Shown: one piece after another, positions 16,527 to 25,017 of the stretch
How the letters are laid out: every line of letters begins with the position of its first letter
How positions within the stretch are numbered: position 1 is the stretch's first letter
Assembly (NCBI RefSeq): GCF_022952855.1
Contig: NZ_JALJDX010000211.1
Span: 42,349 to 106,348, forward strand
DNA: 64,000 bases
DNA from: Pseudomonas sp. RGM2987
Lineage (GTDB): Bacteria; Pseudomonadota; Gammaproteobacteria; Pseudomonadales; Pseudomonadaceae
Direction of reading: 5' to 3'
Made by a program: the position numbers and the translations under genes
Notes under the pieces: model-generated
Told to the model about the DNA's origin: nothing
The model's input: the letters and a program-made list of their open reading frames with translations, nothing else
The model's database searches: none

Positions 16527-19475
16527 ATGCCCAGCGCACCGCCTCCGGAAAAACGCCGGTTTCCCCTGCACGTCCACATCAGTGTCATGTTCACGTTGCT
16601 GTTGTTGCTGACCGGGACTGTGCTGGGCATTTTCAACTACCAACAAACCACGCAGATCATCCTTTCCAGCAGTGAAAAACTGTTCAACCGCATTGAACAG
16701 GATGTGCGTCTGGATCTGAACGGCACCTACGAACCGATCCGCCATCTGCTGGGCCTGCTGGCCGACTATCCGGCGACCCGTGCGCCTGGGGTGGTGCAAC
16801 GCCTGGCCTTGCTCACGCCTTTCAGCCAGGCGCTGCGGGACAATCCGGCCCTGGCATCGTTGTACCTGGGCGACAGCGACGGCAATTTCCTGATGGTCCG
16901 GCCATTGCGTACCAAAGCCCTGAAGACCGCCCTGCAAGCCCCCGCTAACGCGGCCTATCAGGTCTGGACCGTGGAACAGGCAACCGATGCCAGTGCGCTG
17001 CGTTCCCAGTCACTGTTCTATGACGACGCCCTGACCCTCATCGGTCGCCAGGATATCACCGGCGAAACCTTCGATCCCCGCAGCCGCGGCTGGTTTCGCA
17101 GCGCAGTAGAAAGCACCGACCAGATCACCACCGAACCCTACGTGTTCTTCTCCACCCACAACATCGGCACCACCCTCGCCCGGCGCAGCGGCGAGCGGGC
17201 CGTCATCGGGGCCGACCTGACGCTGGCAGCCCTGTCCGAGACGCTGGCCAAGCACAAGGTAACCCCGGGCACCGAAATCGTTCTACTCGACCCCAAGGGC
17301 AACGCGATTGGCTACCCCGACAGCGACCGGCTCGTGGTCGACAGCCAGTCGGCGCGCCTGATCAAGGCGCGGGATCTCAACCCGGCCATCGCCGCGGCAC
17401 TCGACGACCGCCACAATGCCCCGCGCCTGGAGGCCGTCGGGCGTCGCTGGATCGTGTCCCACAGCCACATGCAGGAAGGCGGGCCGCAAGGGCTGGAACT
17501 GGCGCTGCTGGTGCCCGAGGATGAGCTGCTGGGCGATGCCTACCGCCTGCGCTGGCAAGGCGCACTCATTACGCTGGCCACCTTGCTCATGTGCCTGCCC
17601 CTGGGTTGGCTGACGTCGCGGATCCTGGTCAAGCCGTTGCGGGCGCTGGTACAGGAAGCCGATGCCATCCGCAGCTTCGACTTCAACTATCCGGTATCGC
17701 GACGCTCCCCGGTGCTGGAGATCGATCAATTGAGCGTGTCGATGGCGCGCATGAAGGAAACCCTGGCGAGCTTCTTTGAAATCACCGCCAGCCTGCGTGC
17801 CGAAACCCGCTTCGCCCCGTTGCTGGAGCGGGTGCTGTTCGAGACTGTGAAAATCGGCCAGGCCCAGTCCGGGCTGATTTACCTGCGCGAAAACGACGAC
17901 AATCGGGTCAAGCCATATGGACTGGTCATCGATGGCACCCCACGGGATCTGGACGCTTTCAAACTGCAAGGCTACGAGCTTCAAGGGGCCGTCGGCCCGC
18001 AGTGGCTCCAGCAGTTGGCCGCGGCGGAAAACCTGGTGACCTCCCTGGGCTTTGAACAGGCTGCCGACTTACAGGGGGTCTTGCGAGCGCTGGACGCACC
18101 CCGCGTGCACCTGATCGGTATCCGCCTGCGCAACCGTCATCACGAAACCATCGGGTTCCTGGTGCTGCTGATCAATGACAGCGGCACCGAAGCGGACCTT
18201 GAGAAGCTGCAACCGGATCGCATCGCCTTCCTGCAGGCCGTGTCGGGCGCTGCGACCGTAAGCATTGAAGGCCAGCGCCTGCAGGCCAGGCAAAAGCAAC
18301 TGCTGGATTCGTTCATCCAACTGCTCGCCGGCGCGATTGACGCCAAGAGTCCGTACACCGGCGGTCACTGCCAGCGGGTGCCGGCCCTGACGCTGATGCT
18401 CGCCCAGGCCGCAGCGGCCAGCCAGGCGCCGGCCTTCGACACTTACCGGCCTACCGAAGATGAATGGGAAGCGCTGCACATCGCGGCCTGGCTGCACGAT
18501 TGCGGCAAGGTCACCACACCCGAATACGTGGTGGACAAGGCCACCAAGCTTGAGACCCTGAACGACCGTATCCACGAAATCCGCACGCGCTTCGAGGTGC
18601 TCAAGCGCGACGCCTGGGTCGACTACTGGCAGGCCGTGGCAACGGGCGGCGAGCTTTCACTATTGGCACAACAACGTGATGCAACGTTGGCGGACTTGGA
18701 TGATGATTTTGCTTTTGTCGCCCGCTGCAACCTGGGTTCGGAGGCCATGGCCGAAGCCGACCTACAACGCTTGCAAAGCATCGCCCGACGCCAGTGGACC
18801 CGCACGCTGGATGATCGCCTGGGGGTTTCCTGGGAAGAAAACCGGCGCCAGGAGCGCACACCCAGGCCAACCTTGCCGGTCACCGAAGCGTTATTGGCGG
18901 ACAAGCCGGAGCACCTGCTGGAACGGCACGACGCCGAACTGATTCCACCGGACAACCCCTGGGGCTTCCAGCTCGACGTGCCGCAATGGAAATACAACCG
19001 TGGCGAGCTCTACAACCTGAGCATCACCCGCGGCACGCTGACCCGCGAGGAGCGCTACGTGATCAATCATCACATGGTGCAAACGATCCTGATGCTCAGC
19101 CAGTTGCCCTTCCCCAGTCATCTGGACAACGTGGCGGAAATTGCCGGTGGTCATCACGAGAAAATGGACGGCAGCGGTTACCCCAAGCGGCTCAAGCGCG
19201 AGCAGATGAGCCTGCCGGCGCGCATGATGGCCATTGCGGATATTTTCGAAGCATTGACGGCCGCTGACCGCCCCTACAAGAAAGCCAAGAAACTGAGCGA
19301 AGCGCTGGGGATCATGGCGACCATGTGCCGTGACGCCCATATCGACCCCGAGCTGTTCGAGTTATTCATCGAGGAGAGGATCTACCTGCGCTACGCCGAG
19401 CAGTTTCTCGACCCGCAACAGATCGATGAGGTCGACCCGCACAGCCTGCTGGTCAAGGCAGGGCTCCAGCCATGA
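16527..19475 (+). CDS. Cache-HAMP-GAF-HD-GYP protein, probable c-di-GMP phosphodiesterase
   Basis: Inner-membrane signalling protein of 982 residues. A membrane helix lies near residues 17-37, a periplasmic Cache-like sensor at about 40-340, a second helix near 343-365, then HAMP (about 366-415), GAF (about 430-580) and an HD-GYP domain (about 590-980). The catalytic residues are His657-Asp658 (AWLHDCGKVTTPEYVVD) and the GYP signature with His876-His877 (HHEKMDGSGYP, GYP at 884-886). About 215 residues separate these motifs, far more than in a standard HD-GYP domain, so there is an insert of about 150 residues. All metal ligands look present, so c-di-GMP hydrolysis is likely, not proven. The start at ATG 16527 follows TTGGAG by eight bases. 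It is 112 bases after the sensor-kinase gene and probably part of the same signalling module. Confidence 0.93.
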   Translation: MPSAPPPEKRRFPLHVHISVMFTLLLLLTGTVLGIFNYQQTTQIILSSSEKLFNRIEQDVRLDLNGTYEPIRHLLGLLADYPATRAPGVVQRLALLTPFSQALRDNPALASLYLGDSDGNFLMVRPLRTKALKTALQAPANAAYQVWTVEQATDASALRSQSLFYDDALTLIGRQDITGETFDPRSRGWFRSAVESTDQITTEPYVFFSTHNIGTTLARRSGERAVIGADLTLAALSETLAKHKVTPGTEIVLLDPKGNAIGYPDSDRLVVDSQSARLIKARDLNPAIAAALDDRHNAPRLEAVGRRWIVSHSHMQEGGPQGLELALLVPEDELLGDAYRLRWQGALITLATLLMCLPLGWLTSRILVKPLRALVQEADAIRSFDFNYPVSRRSPVLEIDQLSVSMARMKETLASFFEITASLRAETRFAPLLERVLFETVKIGQAQSGLIYLRENDDNRVKPYGLVIDGTPRDLDAFKLQGYELQGAVGPQWLQQLAAAENLVTSLGFEQAADLQGVLRALDAPRVHLIGIRLRNRHHETIGFLVLLINDSGTEADLEKLQPDRIAFLQAVSGAATVSIEGQRLQARQKQLLDSFIQLLAGAIDAKSPYTGGHCQRVPALTLMLAQAAAASQAPAFDTYRPTEDEWEALHIAAWLHDCGKVTTPEYVVDKATKLETLNDRIHEIRTRFEVLKRDAWVDYWQAVATGGELSLLAQQRDATLADLDDDFAFVARCNLGSEAMAEADLQRLQSIARRQWTRTLDDRLGVSWEENRRQERTPRPTLPVTEALLADKPEHLLERHDAELIPPDNPWGFQLDVPQWKYNRGELYNLSITRGTLTREERYVINHHMVQTILMLSQLPFPSHLDNVAEIAGGHHEKMDGSGYPKRLKREQMSLPARMMAIADIFEALTAADRPYKKAKKLSEALGIMATMCRDAHIDPELFELFIEERIYLRYAEQFLDPQQIDEVDPHSLLVKAGLQP

Positions 19476-19495
19476 GCCCTGTTTCAGAGCGCCGC

Positions 19496-19978
19496 TCAGC
19501 AGTCCGTCAGGCGCAGGAATATTCCGGCCAGTTGCTCGATGCCGGCCTGGTCATGTTCGGTAAAGCGCGCCAGTTCAGGGCTGTCCAGGTCAAGCACGCC
19601 GATCAGGCGCCCGTCCTTGACCAGCGGCACCACCAGCTCGCTGTTCGACGCGCTGTCGCAGGCGATGTGTCCAGGGAAGGCATGTACGTCCTCGACGCGC
19701 TGGGTCTGCAGGGTAGCCGCCGCCGTGCCGCATACCCCGCGACCGAAGGGAATCCGCACGCAGGCAATCTGGCCCTGGAACGGCCCCAGCACCAATTCCT
19801 CATTGCGATTGAGATAGAAACCGGCCCAGTTCAAGTCGTCCAACTGACTGAACAGGAACGCCGAGAACTGCGCGGCGTTGGCGATGAAGTCGCGCTCATC
19901 CGCCAGCAAGGACTCCAGCTGTGCCGCTAACAAACCGTAGCCATCGAGGCCCTGGCCGCTGCTTTTCAAATCGATCAT
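19496..19978 (-). CDS. msrC: Free methionine-(R)-sulfoxide reductase (fRMsr, GAF type)
   Basis: A 160-residue GAF-domain enzyme that reduces free L-methionine-(R)-sulfoxide. The three cysteines of the E. coli YebR/MsrC family are all present: Cys73 (QIACVRIPFG), Cys83 (GRGVCGTAA) and Cys107 (GHIACDSASNSELVVPL), as is the LIGVLDLDSP core of the GAF fold. The ATG at 19978 overlaps the stop of the upstream ATPase gene by four bases, so the two genes are translationally coupled. It converges with the HD-GYP gene; only 20 bases separate the stops. Confidence 0.93.
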   Translation of the reverse strand: MIDLKSSGQGLDGYGLLAAQLESLLADERDFIANAAQFSAFLFSQLDDLNWAGFYLNRNEELVLGPFQGQIACVRIPFGRGVCGTAAATLQTQRVEDVHAFPGHIACDSASNSELVVPLVKDGRLIGVLDLDSPELARFTEHDQAGIEQLAGIFLRLTDC

Positions 19979-20865
19979 GCCTTGTGCTCCAACAGTTTCA
20001 GGCCTACCCAATACCGGGCAAATTGATAGGCGCAACGTCCATTTCGATTGCCACGTCCGGTGGCCCAGCGCACCGCCTGAATGTCCAGCGCTTCGTCGCG
20101 TTGCCAGGCCAGTCCGGCCTTGGCCGCCAGCTCGCCGATCCAGTGCTCCACCACGTTGAGGAAATGCTCCTGGGTAAACGGATAAAACGACAGCCACAAG
20201 CCGAACCGGTCGGACAAGGCGATCTTGTCTTCCACCGCTTCGCTGGGGTGGAGTTCGCCGTCGACCCGCTTCCAGTTCTCGTTGTCGCTTTCCTTTTCCG
20301 GCACCAGGTGACGGCGGTTGGAGGTTGCATACAACAGCACGTTGTCCGGCGCCTGTTCGAGGGAACCGTCCAGCACGCTTTTGAGCACGCGGTAATCGCC
20401 CTCGCCGGACTCGAACGACAGGTCATCGCAGAACAATACGAAACGCTGAGGCAGTTTCGCCACCTGCTCGACCACCCGAGGCAGGTCGGCCAGGTGATCG
20501 CGCTCGATCTCGATCAACCGCAGGCCCTGCCCGGCGTGCTCGGCCAACAGCGCGCGCACCAGCGACGATTTGCCGGTGCCACGCGAGCCCCAGAGCAACG
20601 CATGGTTGGCCGGCATGCCATCGAGGAATTGCCGGGTGTTGCGGCCCAATTGTTCGACCTGGCGGTCGACGCCAATCAGGTCCGACAGACGCATGTCGAG
20701 GCTGACTTGCAGCGGCAGCAGATAGCCACTGCGTCCGTCTCGTTGCCAGCGCGCCGCCAGGGTCTGGGACCAGTCGATGGCGGGCCGCGGCGCAGGCAGC
20801 AGAGGCTCGATCCGGGCCAGCACGGCATCGGCACGCTCAAGAAAAGCATTCAATCGCGAGTCCAC
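19975..20865 (-). CDS. DUF815 AAA-type ATPase
   Basis: Cytosolic ATPase of unknown role, 296 residues. It has a Walker A motif (LLWGSRGTGKSSLVRAL), a Walker B-like strand (RFVLFCDDLSFESGEG) and the sensor-type block LLYATSNRRHLVPE, which together define the DUF815 family. The family is often annotated simply as ATP-binding protein; no substrate is established. The start is GTG 20865, preceded by GAGGAG at good spacing. It is co-transcribed with the free methionine sulfoxide reductase, which does not explain its function. Confidence 0.9.
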   Translation of the reverse strand: MDSRLNAFLERADAVLARIEPLLPAPRPAIDWSQTLAARWQRDGRSGYLLPLQVSLDMRLSDLIGVDRQVEQLGRNTRQFLDGMPANHALLWGSRGTGKSSLVRALLAEHAGQGLRLIEIERDHLADLPRVVEQVAKLPQRFVLFCDDLSFESGEGDYRVLKSVLDGSLEQAPDNVLLYATSNRRHLVPEKESDNENWKRVDGELHPSEAVEDKIALSDRFGLWLSFYPFTQEHFLNVVEHWIGELAAKAGLAWQRDEALDIQAVRWATGRGNRNGRCAYQFARYWVGLKLLEHKA

Positions 20866-21013
20866 GTCTTCTCCTCGGGCACGTTCACAGTAATGATGGC
20901 GCTACAGCAACGAAACGCCTTATCCAATGGCGGGTCTACCCCACACAACACAAACCGGTTGCACCGGTATTCAGAGATGATCAGCTATGCTTGAGCGGCG
21001 AAGGGAAACGTAA

Positions 21014-23350
21014 GTGGTTCAGCACTCAATGGACATCAGATTTACCCAACGGCTGTCTTACAAGCAGGCACGCCTGACCGTCCTGGTGGGCTTCGTGCTG
21101 GGCACCTTGCTCAGCCTGATGCAGATCGGCATCGATTATGCCAGCGAAGACGCCTCGATCAACCGGGAAATCCTGTCGCTGCTGGAAATCAGCCACAACC
21201 CGGCCTCGCGCATCGCCTACAACATCGACGCCGAACTCGCCCAGGAACTGTCCATGGGCTTGCTGCGCTCGCCGGCCATCATCGGCGCCGAACTGATCGA
21301 CAACAACAAGACCGTACTCGCCAGCGTCAAGCGACCCGAACTGCAAAGCAGCTATCGGTTCATCAGCGATTTCCTGTTCGGCGCCCAGCGTCAGTTCGAG
21401 GACCGGCTCTACCTGGACCATCTGCCCGGCGAGTCCCTGGGCGTATTGCGCCTGGACGTCGATACCTACGCGTTCGGCGCACGCTTTCTGCGCCGTGCCG
21501 AGGTCACGTTGCTCAACGGCTTCGCCCGCAGCCTGATCCTCACCGGCCTGTTGCTGGCGTTGTTCTATGTGATGCTGACCAAGCCGCTGGTGCGGGTGAT
21601 CCGCGAGCTGAGCAGCCGCGACCCGAGCAGCAGCGAGCAGAATCGCCTGGAATGCCCATCCGGCCACCAATCCGATGAAATCGGCGTGCTGGTGTCGGTC
21701 GCCAACCAGCAGTTCGAAAACATCAGCACCGAAATCCAGCAACGGCGCACCGCCGAAAACCGCCTGACCGAATACCTGGCCCAACTGGAAAACATCGTCT
21801 CGGCCCGCACCGCCGAACTCAAGGCCATCAATGCGCGCCTCAGCCAATCCAACGAGGAACTGGAAGTCGCGCGGCGCACCGCCCTGGACATGGCCGAGGC
21901 CCGCTCCGCCTTCCTCGCCAACATGAGCCACGAAATCCGTACGCCGCTCAATGGCCTGCTGGGCATGATCGCGTTGTCCCTGGACGGTCCGCTGACGGCC
22001 GAACAACAACAGCAACTGTCGATTGCCCATGACTCGGGCAAGGTCCTGGTGGAACTGCTCAACGACATCCTCGATCTGTCGAAATTCGATGCCGGCCAGT
22101 TGGAACTCGAGCGAATCCCGTTTGACCTGGGTTCCCTGATCGAAGACACCGCCAACCTGCTTTCGCAGAATGCCGCGCCCAGCGTCGAGCTGGCCTGCCT
22201 GATCGATCCACAGTTCCCGGCGCAGGTGCTGGGTGACCCGACCCGGGTGCGCCAGATCGTCAGCAACCTGCTGTCCAATGCGCTGAAGTTCACCCGTTTC
22301 GGCCGGGTCGATGTGAAGTTGAGCCACTACGAAGGCGGCGTGCGCATCGAGGTCTGCGACACGGGCATCGGTATCCCCAAGGAGGCCCAAGCGCGGATCC
22401 TGCAGCCCTTCACCCAGGCCGGCGCCGGCATCACCCGCCAATTCGGCGGTACCGGGCTGGGCCTGGCGCTGACCTACAACCTTTGCGAAGCCATGCAGGG
22501 CCGATTGACCATCAGCTCCGAAGCCGGTTTCGGCAGCCAGTTCTGCGCCGACCTGCCCCTGCCTTGCCACACCCCGGCAACAGCGCCCGAGCCGTTGCGT
22601 GGCAATGTCGTCGCCATTACCGCCGGTAGCAGTGGGTTGGCCGAGTTGCTGCGGATGCAGTTGCCGGGCTGGGGGCTGGATTATGTACGGCGCTCGGTGG
22701 ATGACGGGCTGCTGGGGCTCGCGCCTGACGTGCTGATCACCGACTGCCCGGAATGCCTGTTCAACTTGCGACCGACCTTCGACGCCCCCATCCTGCTGGT
22801 CACCGCCTATGGCAGCTTCATGCCCAGCGAAGAGGCCGCCGCCCTCGCGCCGCTGGTCCAACAGGCCCGGCCACTGGCGCGCCATGCGCTGCATCAGATT
22901 CTGCGGCGCGCCTTGCAAAGCGAGGCGACCACGATCGACGAGGCAAAAATCGAAACCCTGGCGCCGTCCCGCCGCGGACGGATCCTGCTGGTGGAGGACA
23001 ATCCGGTGAACCAACTGGTGGCCAAGGGCATGTTGGTGAAACTGGGCTGCGAGGTGACCGTCGCGGCCCACGGCGCCGAAGCCCTGAGCCAGCTTGAGCA
23101 ACGGGTTTTCGACCTGGTGTTGATGGACTGCAACATGCCGGTGATGGATGGCTACGAAGCCAGTCGGCAGATCCGCCATAGCGGGCGCTGGTCAGAGTTG
23201 CCGATCGTGGCATTGACGGCCAACGCCATGCCCGAGGAGCGCGAACGCTGCCGGGCATCGGGCATGAACGACTACTTGTCCAAACCGTTTCGCCGTGAAG
23301 AACTGGCGGCGATCCTGGATCAATGGGTGCCGACTACGTCAGCGTTTTGA
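21014..23350 (+). CDS. sagS: SagS-like hybrid sensor histidine kinase
   Basis: Membrane-bound hybrid kinase of 778 residues. Order of domains: membrane helix (about 20-42), periplasmic HmsP-like sensor (about 45-170), second helix (about 175-195), HAMP, coiled coil, dimerisation domain with His306 (FLANMSHEIRTPLNG), HATPase (NLLSNALKFTRFGR), a degenerate receiver-like stretch (about 530-640) and a full receiver with Asp705 (VLMDCNMPVMDGYEAS). P. aeruginosa SagS has the same layout and acts through HptB and BfiSR in surface attachment and biofilm tolerance; that role is transferred by analogy. The neighbourhood (ospR, gpx, msrB following) supports the name. GTG 21014 has AAGGG at good spacing; ATG 21029 is the alternative start. 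The 3' end overlaps ospR by 17 bases, convergently. Confidence 0.9.
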   Translation: MVQHSMDIRFTQRLSYKQARLTVLVGFVLGTLLSLMQIGIDYASEDASINREILSLLEISHNPASRIAYNIDAELAQELSMGLLRSPAIIGAELIDNNKTVLASVKRPELQSSYRFISDFLFGAQRQFEDRLYLDHLPGESLGVLRLDVDTYAFGARFLRRAEVTLLNGFARSLILTGLLLALFYVMLTKPLVRVIRELSSRDPSSSEQNRLECPSGHQSDEIGVLVSVANQQFENISTEIQQRRTAENRLTEYLAQLENIVSARTAELKAINARLSQSNEELEVARRTALDMAEARSAFLANMSHEIRTPLNGLLGMIALSLDGPLTAEQQQQLSIAHDSGKVLVELLNDILDLSKFDAGQLELERIPFDLGSLIEDTANLLSQNAAPSVELACLIDPQFPAQVLGDPTRVRQIVSNLLSNALKFTRFGRVDVKLSHYEGGVRIEVCDTGIGIPKEAQARILQPFTQAGAGITRQFGGTGLGLALTYNLCEAMQGRLTISSEAGFGSQFCADLPLPCHTPATAPEPLRGNVVAITAGSSGLAELLRMQLPGWGLDYVRRSVDDGLLGLAPDVLITDCPECLFNLRPTFDAPILLVTAYGSFMPSEEAAALAPLVQQARPLARHALHQILRRALQSEATTIDEAKIETLAPSRRGRILLVEDNPVNQLVAKGMLVKLGCEVTVAAHGAEALSQLEQRVFDLVLMDCNMPVMDGYEASRQIRHSGRWSELPIVALTANAMPEERERCRASGMNDYLSKPFRREELAAILDQWVPTTSAF

Positions 23351-23795
23351 TCTGTCCCAACAGGTGATCGAGACCGTCGCGCAAGGTGTCCAGACGGTCC
23401 AGGTCGACACTGCTCTCGCACAACAGGCGAGCCTTGAGCGGAGCGACCTGGTCACGCAAAGCCCAGCCTTGCTCCGACAGGCTCAGGTGCACCTCCCGCT
23501 CATCCCGGGCCGAACGCTGGCGCTGGACCAGGTCCAGCTGTTCCAGGCGCTTGAGCAGCGGCGTCAACGTGCCGGAATCCAGCAGCAAGCGTTCGCCCAG
23601 GGCCTTGACCGTCGGTTGCTCCGGCGCCGTGTCGTGCCATTCCCACAGCACCAGCATCGCCAGGTATTGTGGATAGGTCAGGCCGAGCTGGTCGAGCATC
23701 GGCTTGTAGCCACGGATCACCGCCCGCGAGGCGGCGTACAACTTGAAGCACAACTGGCTGTCGAGCTTCAGCGAATCGGCTGACAGGTCATTCAT
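23334..23795 (-). CDS. ospR: MarR/OhrR-family redox regulator OspR
   Basis: Thiol-based repressor of 153 residues in the OhrR subgroup. The peroxide-sensing cysteine is Cys16 (LDSQLCFKLYAASRAVIRGY), with a second cysteine at 126, so a two-cysteine oxidation mechanism is possible. The winged-helix region carries the conserved blocks LTYPQYLAMLVLWE, LLLDSGTLTPLLKRLE and the RDEREVHLSLSE wing. In P. aeruginosa OspR represses the adjacent glutathione peroxidase gene; here gpx lies directly upstream and overlaps by four bases, so the regulator is made from the operon it is expected to repress. Confidence 0.92.
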   Translation of the reverse strand: MNDLSADSLKLDSQLCFKLYAASRAVIRGYKPMLDQLGLTYPQYLAMLVLWEWHDTAPEQPTVKALGERLLLDSGTLTPLLKRLEQLDLVQRQRSARDEREVHLSLSEQGWALRDQVAPLKARLLCESSVDLDRLDTLRDGLDHLLGQIKTLT

Positions 23796-24277
23796 TTGAG
23801 CAGTGCTTCAATCTCGCCGGTGAGGTCCTGGGGTTTGGTGGTCGGGGCAAAACGCTTGACCACCTGGCCGTCCTTGCCGATCAGGAACTTGGTGAAATTC
23901 CACTTGATGCCCTTGGACCCCAGCACGCCGGGCGCCCGCTGTTTCAACTGGACGAACAACGGATGAGCGTCGGCGCCGTTGACCTCGATTTTCTTGAACA
24001 GCGGAAAACTCACGCCATAGTTCAGCTCGCAGAATTCGCTGATCGTCCCTTCGTTACCCGGTTCCTGCTTGCCGAACTGATTGCAGGGAAAGCCCAGCAC
24101 CACCAGCCCCTGATCCTTGTAGGTCTGCCACAGCGCCTCAAGGCCTTTGTATTGCGGGGTGAAACCGCACTGGCTGGCGGTATTGACCACCAGCACTGCC
24201 TTGCCGGCGAAATCGGCGAGGGTTTTCTGTTCGCCCTTGATGGTGGTGCACGGGATACTCAGCAGGTTGTCGCTCAT
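23792..24277 (-). CDS. gpx: Glutathione peroxidase-family thiol peroxidase
   Basis: Reduces hydrogen peroxide or lipid/alkyl hydroperoxides with glutathione or thioredoxin. The 161 residues carry the peroxidatic Cys37 (NTASQCGFTPQYKGL), the FPCNQFGKQEPG motif with Cys65, the candidate resolving Cys83 (ISEFCELNYGVSFPLF) and the WNFTKFLI block whose Trp and Asn complete the catalytic site. The presence of three cysteines suggests a thioredoxin-dependent cycle. It is the first gene of the gpx-ospR operon; a 12-base-arm palindrome lies 41 bases upstream of its start and is the best candidate for the OspR operator. Confidence 0.95.
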   Translation of the reverse strand: MSDNLLSIPCTTIKGEQKTLADFAGKAVLVVNTASQCGFTPQYKGLEALWQTYKDQGLVVLGFPCNQFGKQEPGNEGTISEFCELNYGVSFPLFKKIEVNGADAHPLFVQLKQRAPGVLGSKGIKWNFTKFLIGKDGQVVKRFAPTTKPQDLTGEIEALLK

Positions 24278-24318
24278 GGCAAGGCTCCGATTGAAGGTTG
24301 GATGCTGAAGATAGCGAG

Positions 24319-24344
24319 CAATTGAATTGCGTGCAATTTAATTG
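24319..24344. promoter_or_regulatory. Candidate OspR operator upstream of gpx
   Basis: CAATTGAATTGC and GCAATTTAATTG form a 12-base inverted repeat with a two-base centre and one mismatch. AT-rich palindromes of this sort are typical of OhrR-type MarR regulators. It sits 41 bases upstream of the gpx start, within the likely promoter. Confidence 0.7.
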
Positions 24345-24395
24345 ACAAAAATGATACCCCGTCATGAGTGAAGCCTCAGGCATCGCTACACGTCC

Positions 24396-24520
24396 GTGGC
24401 GAGGGAGCTTGCTCCCGCTCGGCTGCAAAGCAGCCGCAAATCCATCACCACTCCATCGAACCGCATCAGGTCCTTTTGGGGCGGCTGCGCCACCCAGCGG
24501 GAGCAAGCTCCCTCGCCATG
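24396..24520. repeat. Paired REP elements (GTGGCGAGGGAGC family)
   Basis: Direct and inverted copies of the GTGGCGAGGGAGCTTGCTCC repeat separated by about 75 bases, between the msrB stop and the gpx promoter. Confidence 0.9.
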
Positions 24521-24566
24521 GTAAGCTGGCTGGCGCAAAAATTTGTTCGTACCGAGCCTTTGGCGG

Positions 24567-24962
24567 TTACTCCCGGGGAACCAGATCCAGGCACACCGAG
24601 TTGATGCAATAGCGCAGCCCCGTGGGCGGCGGGCCGTCAGGGAAGACGTGGCCCAGGTGTGAATCACACTTGGCGCAGACCACTTCGGTGCGGATCATGC
24701 CGTGGCTGACATCCCGCACTTCCACTACCGCGCTGCCCTCGATCGGCGCATAGAAACTCGGCCAGCCACAGCCGGAGTCGAACTTGGTCCGCGAATCGAA
24801 CAACGGCTCGTTGCAGCAGATGCAGTGGTAGACGCCGTCGGTCTTGGTGGCGTTGTATTTACCGGAGAATGGTCGTTCGGTGCCCTTCAGCCGACAAACG
24901 TTGTACTGCTCCGGATCGAGCATGGCGCGCCATTCTTCAAGGGTTTTTTCCAACTTTTCCAT
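24567..24962 (-). CDS. msrB: Peptide methionine-(R)-sulfoxide reductase MsrB
   Basis: Repairs the R form of methionine sulfoxide in proteins. The 131 residues show the two zinc-binding pairs ([28 protein letters not shown]), the [10 protein letters not shown] substrate pocket and the catalytic [11 protein letters not shown] near the end. ATG 24962 follows AGGTAGGA and gives the normal MsrB length; the in-frame extension back to 25076 would run through a terminator-like hairpin. The hairpin with a T run ends 19 bases upstream of the start, which is unusual. The gene is monocistronic on the minus strand, beside the gpx-ospR operon that faces the same stress. Confidence 0.95.
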   Translation of the reverse strand: MEKLEKTLEEWRAMLDPEQYNVCRLKGTERPFSGKYNATKTDGVYHCICCNEPLFDSRTKFDSGCGWPSFYAPIEGSAVVEVRDVSHGMIRTEVVCAKCDSHLGHVFPDGPPPTGLRYCINSVCLDLVPRE

Positions 24963-24981
24963 CGTCCTACCTCGGCAATTG

Positions 24982-25017
24982 AAAAAGCCCGATCCGACGC
25001 TTTTAAGCAGATCGGGC
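24982..25017 (-). terminator. Terminator-like hairpin in the msrB leader
   Basis: Read on the minus strand, GCCCGATC (25017-25010) and GATCGGGC (24994-24987) form an eight-base stem with a 15-base loop, followed directly by TTTTT. It ends 19 bases before the msrB start codon. No gene that could need a terminator lies immediately upstream on this strand, so it may be an attenuator or the 3' end of a small RNA. Confidence 0.65.

Noticed and set aside
21026..23179. A 717-codon minus-strand frame opposite sagS
   Set aside because: Very long, but all residues that matter for SagS are conserved on the plus strand and the minus translation is His/Gln-rich without domains.
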